A DNA stretch of 64,000 nt. Source: Paenibacillus sp. S150. GTDB lineage: Bacteria; Bacillota; Bacilli; Paenibacillales; Paenibacillaceae. Shown one piece after another: positions 62,715 to 64,000 of the stretch. The DNA is taken from assembly GCF_019352175.1 (NCBI RefSeq), contig NZ_JACBYI010000002.1, positions 1 to 64,000 of the forward strand, given 5' to 3'. Numbering within the stretch: the stretch's first letter is position 1; every line of letters begins with the position of its first letter. A program made the translations under genes and the position numbers. The notes under the pieces are model-generated. The model did not search any database. It saw nothing but the letters and a program-made list of their open reading frames with translations, and was not told where the DNA came from.

Positions 62715-64000
62715 ATGAACCAGCTGCAAGTATACGGAGCTCCGGGCAATATACCGGGCTGCGGGGATTATCAGGTCAAGGTGCGCATGCCCGGAGGCGA
62801 ATGGGAGGCGCTTTTTGTCTATGAGGTCAAGGTGGACATGCATGAGGTCCGTCCGGCGTCGATGGCTTTTTTTGATTTTGAGGGAGAAGCGGAAGTAGAA
62901 ATTGAATGCCAATATACAGAGATTGAGCGTGTGAATATATCGCCGGCTGCATGCCAAATAGATTGCAGTCATGACGGGAGCCGGATCAGCTTCAAGCTGA
63001 AGGGGCCGCATAAGCTCTCGGTGGAGATTAACGGTGACCGTTTCCGGAATCTGCATCTTTTTGCGGGACAGCTGGAGGAAGGGGCGCCGCAGCCGGGTGG
63101 GGCAGGTGTCCGCTTCATTAAGCCGGGTATTCACCGTACGCCGGATCTCTTGGCACTGCTTGCTTCAACGGGCGGGCCGGATAGCGGGCAGCCGCAAACG
63201 CTCTATTTTGCCCCGGGAACCCATTACATAGAAGAAACCGTATTCGCGGTTCCGTCCGGAACGGTTATTTATCTGGCTGGCGGCGCGGCGGTTGTCGGCT
63301 CCTTCGTCTGCGAGCATGTGGAGGATGTTGCGATCCGCGGCCGGGGCGTGGTGTACTTGGCGGATTTTCACCGTTTTTCCGCTTTCCGCGGTGTGCGGAT
63401 CGTCTTCTCGCGCCGGGTGAGAGTCGAAGGGATCACGGTGATTGATCCGCCGCATTACAGCATTTTTATCGGCCAGTCCTCGGACATTCATATCGCAAAT
63501 TTCAAATCGTTCAGCACGCGCGGCTGGAGTGACGGCATCGACATTATGTCCAGCAGTGAAATTGACATCCGGGATGTGTTCATGCGCAATTCGGATGACT
63601 GCATCGCCATTTACGGCTCAAGATGGGATTTCTACGGAGACAGCCGCAATATCACTGTGCGCGATTCGGTGCTCTGGGCGGATGTGGCGCATCCGCTGAT
63701 GATTGGCACGCATGGCGATTACAGGCGCAGCGGGGATACGGTAGAGAACATTGTGTACGAGAACCTTGATATTCTGGAGCATCACGAGCCTCAGGAGAAC
63801 TATTGGGGAGCAATGGCGATCAATGCGGGAGACCGCAACACGGTGCGCAATGTGCTGTACAGTGACATACGGGTGGAGCGGATTCAGCAGGGGCAGCTGT
63901 TTGATTTGCGGGTGGTGATGAACAGGGATTACAATCCGGAGCCTGGTACCTGCATTGAAAATATAACCTTCCGCAATGTCCGCTACGACGGTGGAGAGGC
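62715..64000 (+). CDS. GH28-like polygalacturonase (3' end outside window)
   Basis: Open frame of at least 428 codons running past the window end; it has no stop here. It starts MNQLQVYGAPGN at ATG 62715, with GGGGAGG about 10 bases upstream. A beta-sandwich-like N-terminal part (about 1-130) precedes a right-handed beta-helix with the GH28-type motifs GWSDGIDI and NSDDCIAIYG, and MIGTHGDY in place of the usual GHG stretch. No signal peptide is seen, so it probably acts inside the cell on pectin oligosaccharides alongside GH88. Specificity could be rhamnogalacturonan or polygalacturonate. Confidence 0.9.
   Translation, partial: MNQLQVYGAPGNIPGCGDYQVKVRMPGGEWEALFVYEVKVDMHEVRPASMAFFDFEGEAEVEIECQYTEIERVNISPAACQIDCSHDGSRISFKLKGPHKLSVEINGDRFRNLHLFAGQLEEGAPQPGGAGVRFIKPGIHRTPDLLALLASTGGPDSGQPQTLYFAPGTHYIEETVFAVPSGTVIYLAGGAAVVGSFVCEHVEDVAIRGRGVVYLADFHRFSAFRGVRIVFSRRVRVEGITVIDPPHYSIFIGQSSDIHIANFKSFSTRGWSDGIDIMSSSEIDIRDVFMRNSDDCIAIYGSRWDFYGDSRNITVRDSVLWADVAHPLMIGTHGDYRRSGDTVENIVYENLDILEHHEPQENYWGAMAINAGDRNTVRNVLYSDIRVERIQQGQLFDLRVVMNRDYNPEPGTCIENITFRNVRYDGGE

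Overview
The window looks like a chromosomal segment of a Paenibacillus-type Gram-positive bacterium. Genes are moderately GC-rich with strong AGGAGG-like ribosome sites. CUT1 sugar ABC importers are paired with YesM/YesN two-component regulators, there are many glycoside hydrolases, and there is a perfect CIRCE operator and a perfect cre site. The species is inferred from gene style; no rRNA or tRNA gene was seen.

Layout. 1-2.1 kb: start of a leftward gene, a repeat relic, and a DEAD-box RNA helicase. 2.5-13.3 kb: a sugar-binding lipoprotein, a repeat-filled gap with a DUF1801 gene, then two permeases, a YesM kinase, a YesN regulator and two Gfo/Idh/MocA oxidoreductases. 13.4-15.3 kb: a dapA-family gene divergent from a LysR gene. 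15.4-17.5 kb: htpG under a sigma-A promoter with CIRCE. 17.6-22.3 kb: a LysR gene divergent from a heterodimeric ABC exporter. 22.4-28.4 kb: Na+/H+ antiporter, AraC regulator divergent from a GH42 beta-galactosidase, Nudix protein. 28.7-33.4 kb: uronate operon kduI-deoR-kduD and an unrecognised 558-residue protein. 33.5-38.6 kb: YolD-like and YbaK-like genes, then a segment between two near-identical direct repeats that holds a phosphotransferase gene and a broken rsgA paralog, then a DUF218 gene. 38.9-47.3 kb: ArsR-type regulator, importer, GH2 enzyme and a secreted Asp-box glycosidase. 47.7-60.2 kb: response regulator, kinase, binding lipoprotein, then a second importer with a closely related binding protein, an AraC regulator and a GH52 beta-xylosidase. 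60.3-64 kb: PadR/DUF4180 pair, GH88 and a truncated GH28 gene.

Function. The segment is largely a plant-polysaccharide utilisation region (xylan, pectin/uronate, galactoside, possibly arabinan). Three importers are present and none has its own ATPase, so they presumably share an MsmX-type ATPase encoded elsewhere. Secreted or cytoplasmic glycosidases sit beside the importers.

Non-coding structure. Two dispersed repeat families stand out: a family of up to about 750 bp (five copies, R1-R5) containing 51-bp tandem units and a long hairpin, and a family of about 60-100 bp hairpins (five copies, H1-H5). One hairpin copy lies inside a binding-protein/permease operon. The most interesting biology here is the kinase/regulator operon carrying a duplicated binding protein, the triple ATACAAAA operator with cre upstream of the importer at 40 kb, and the repeat families.
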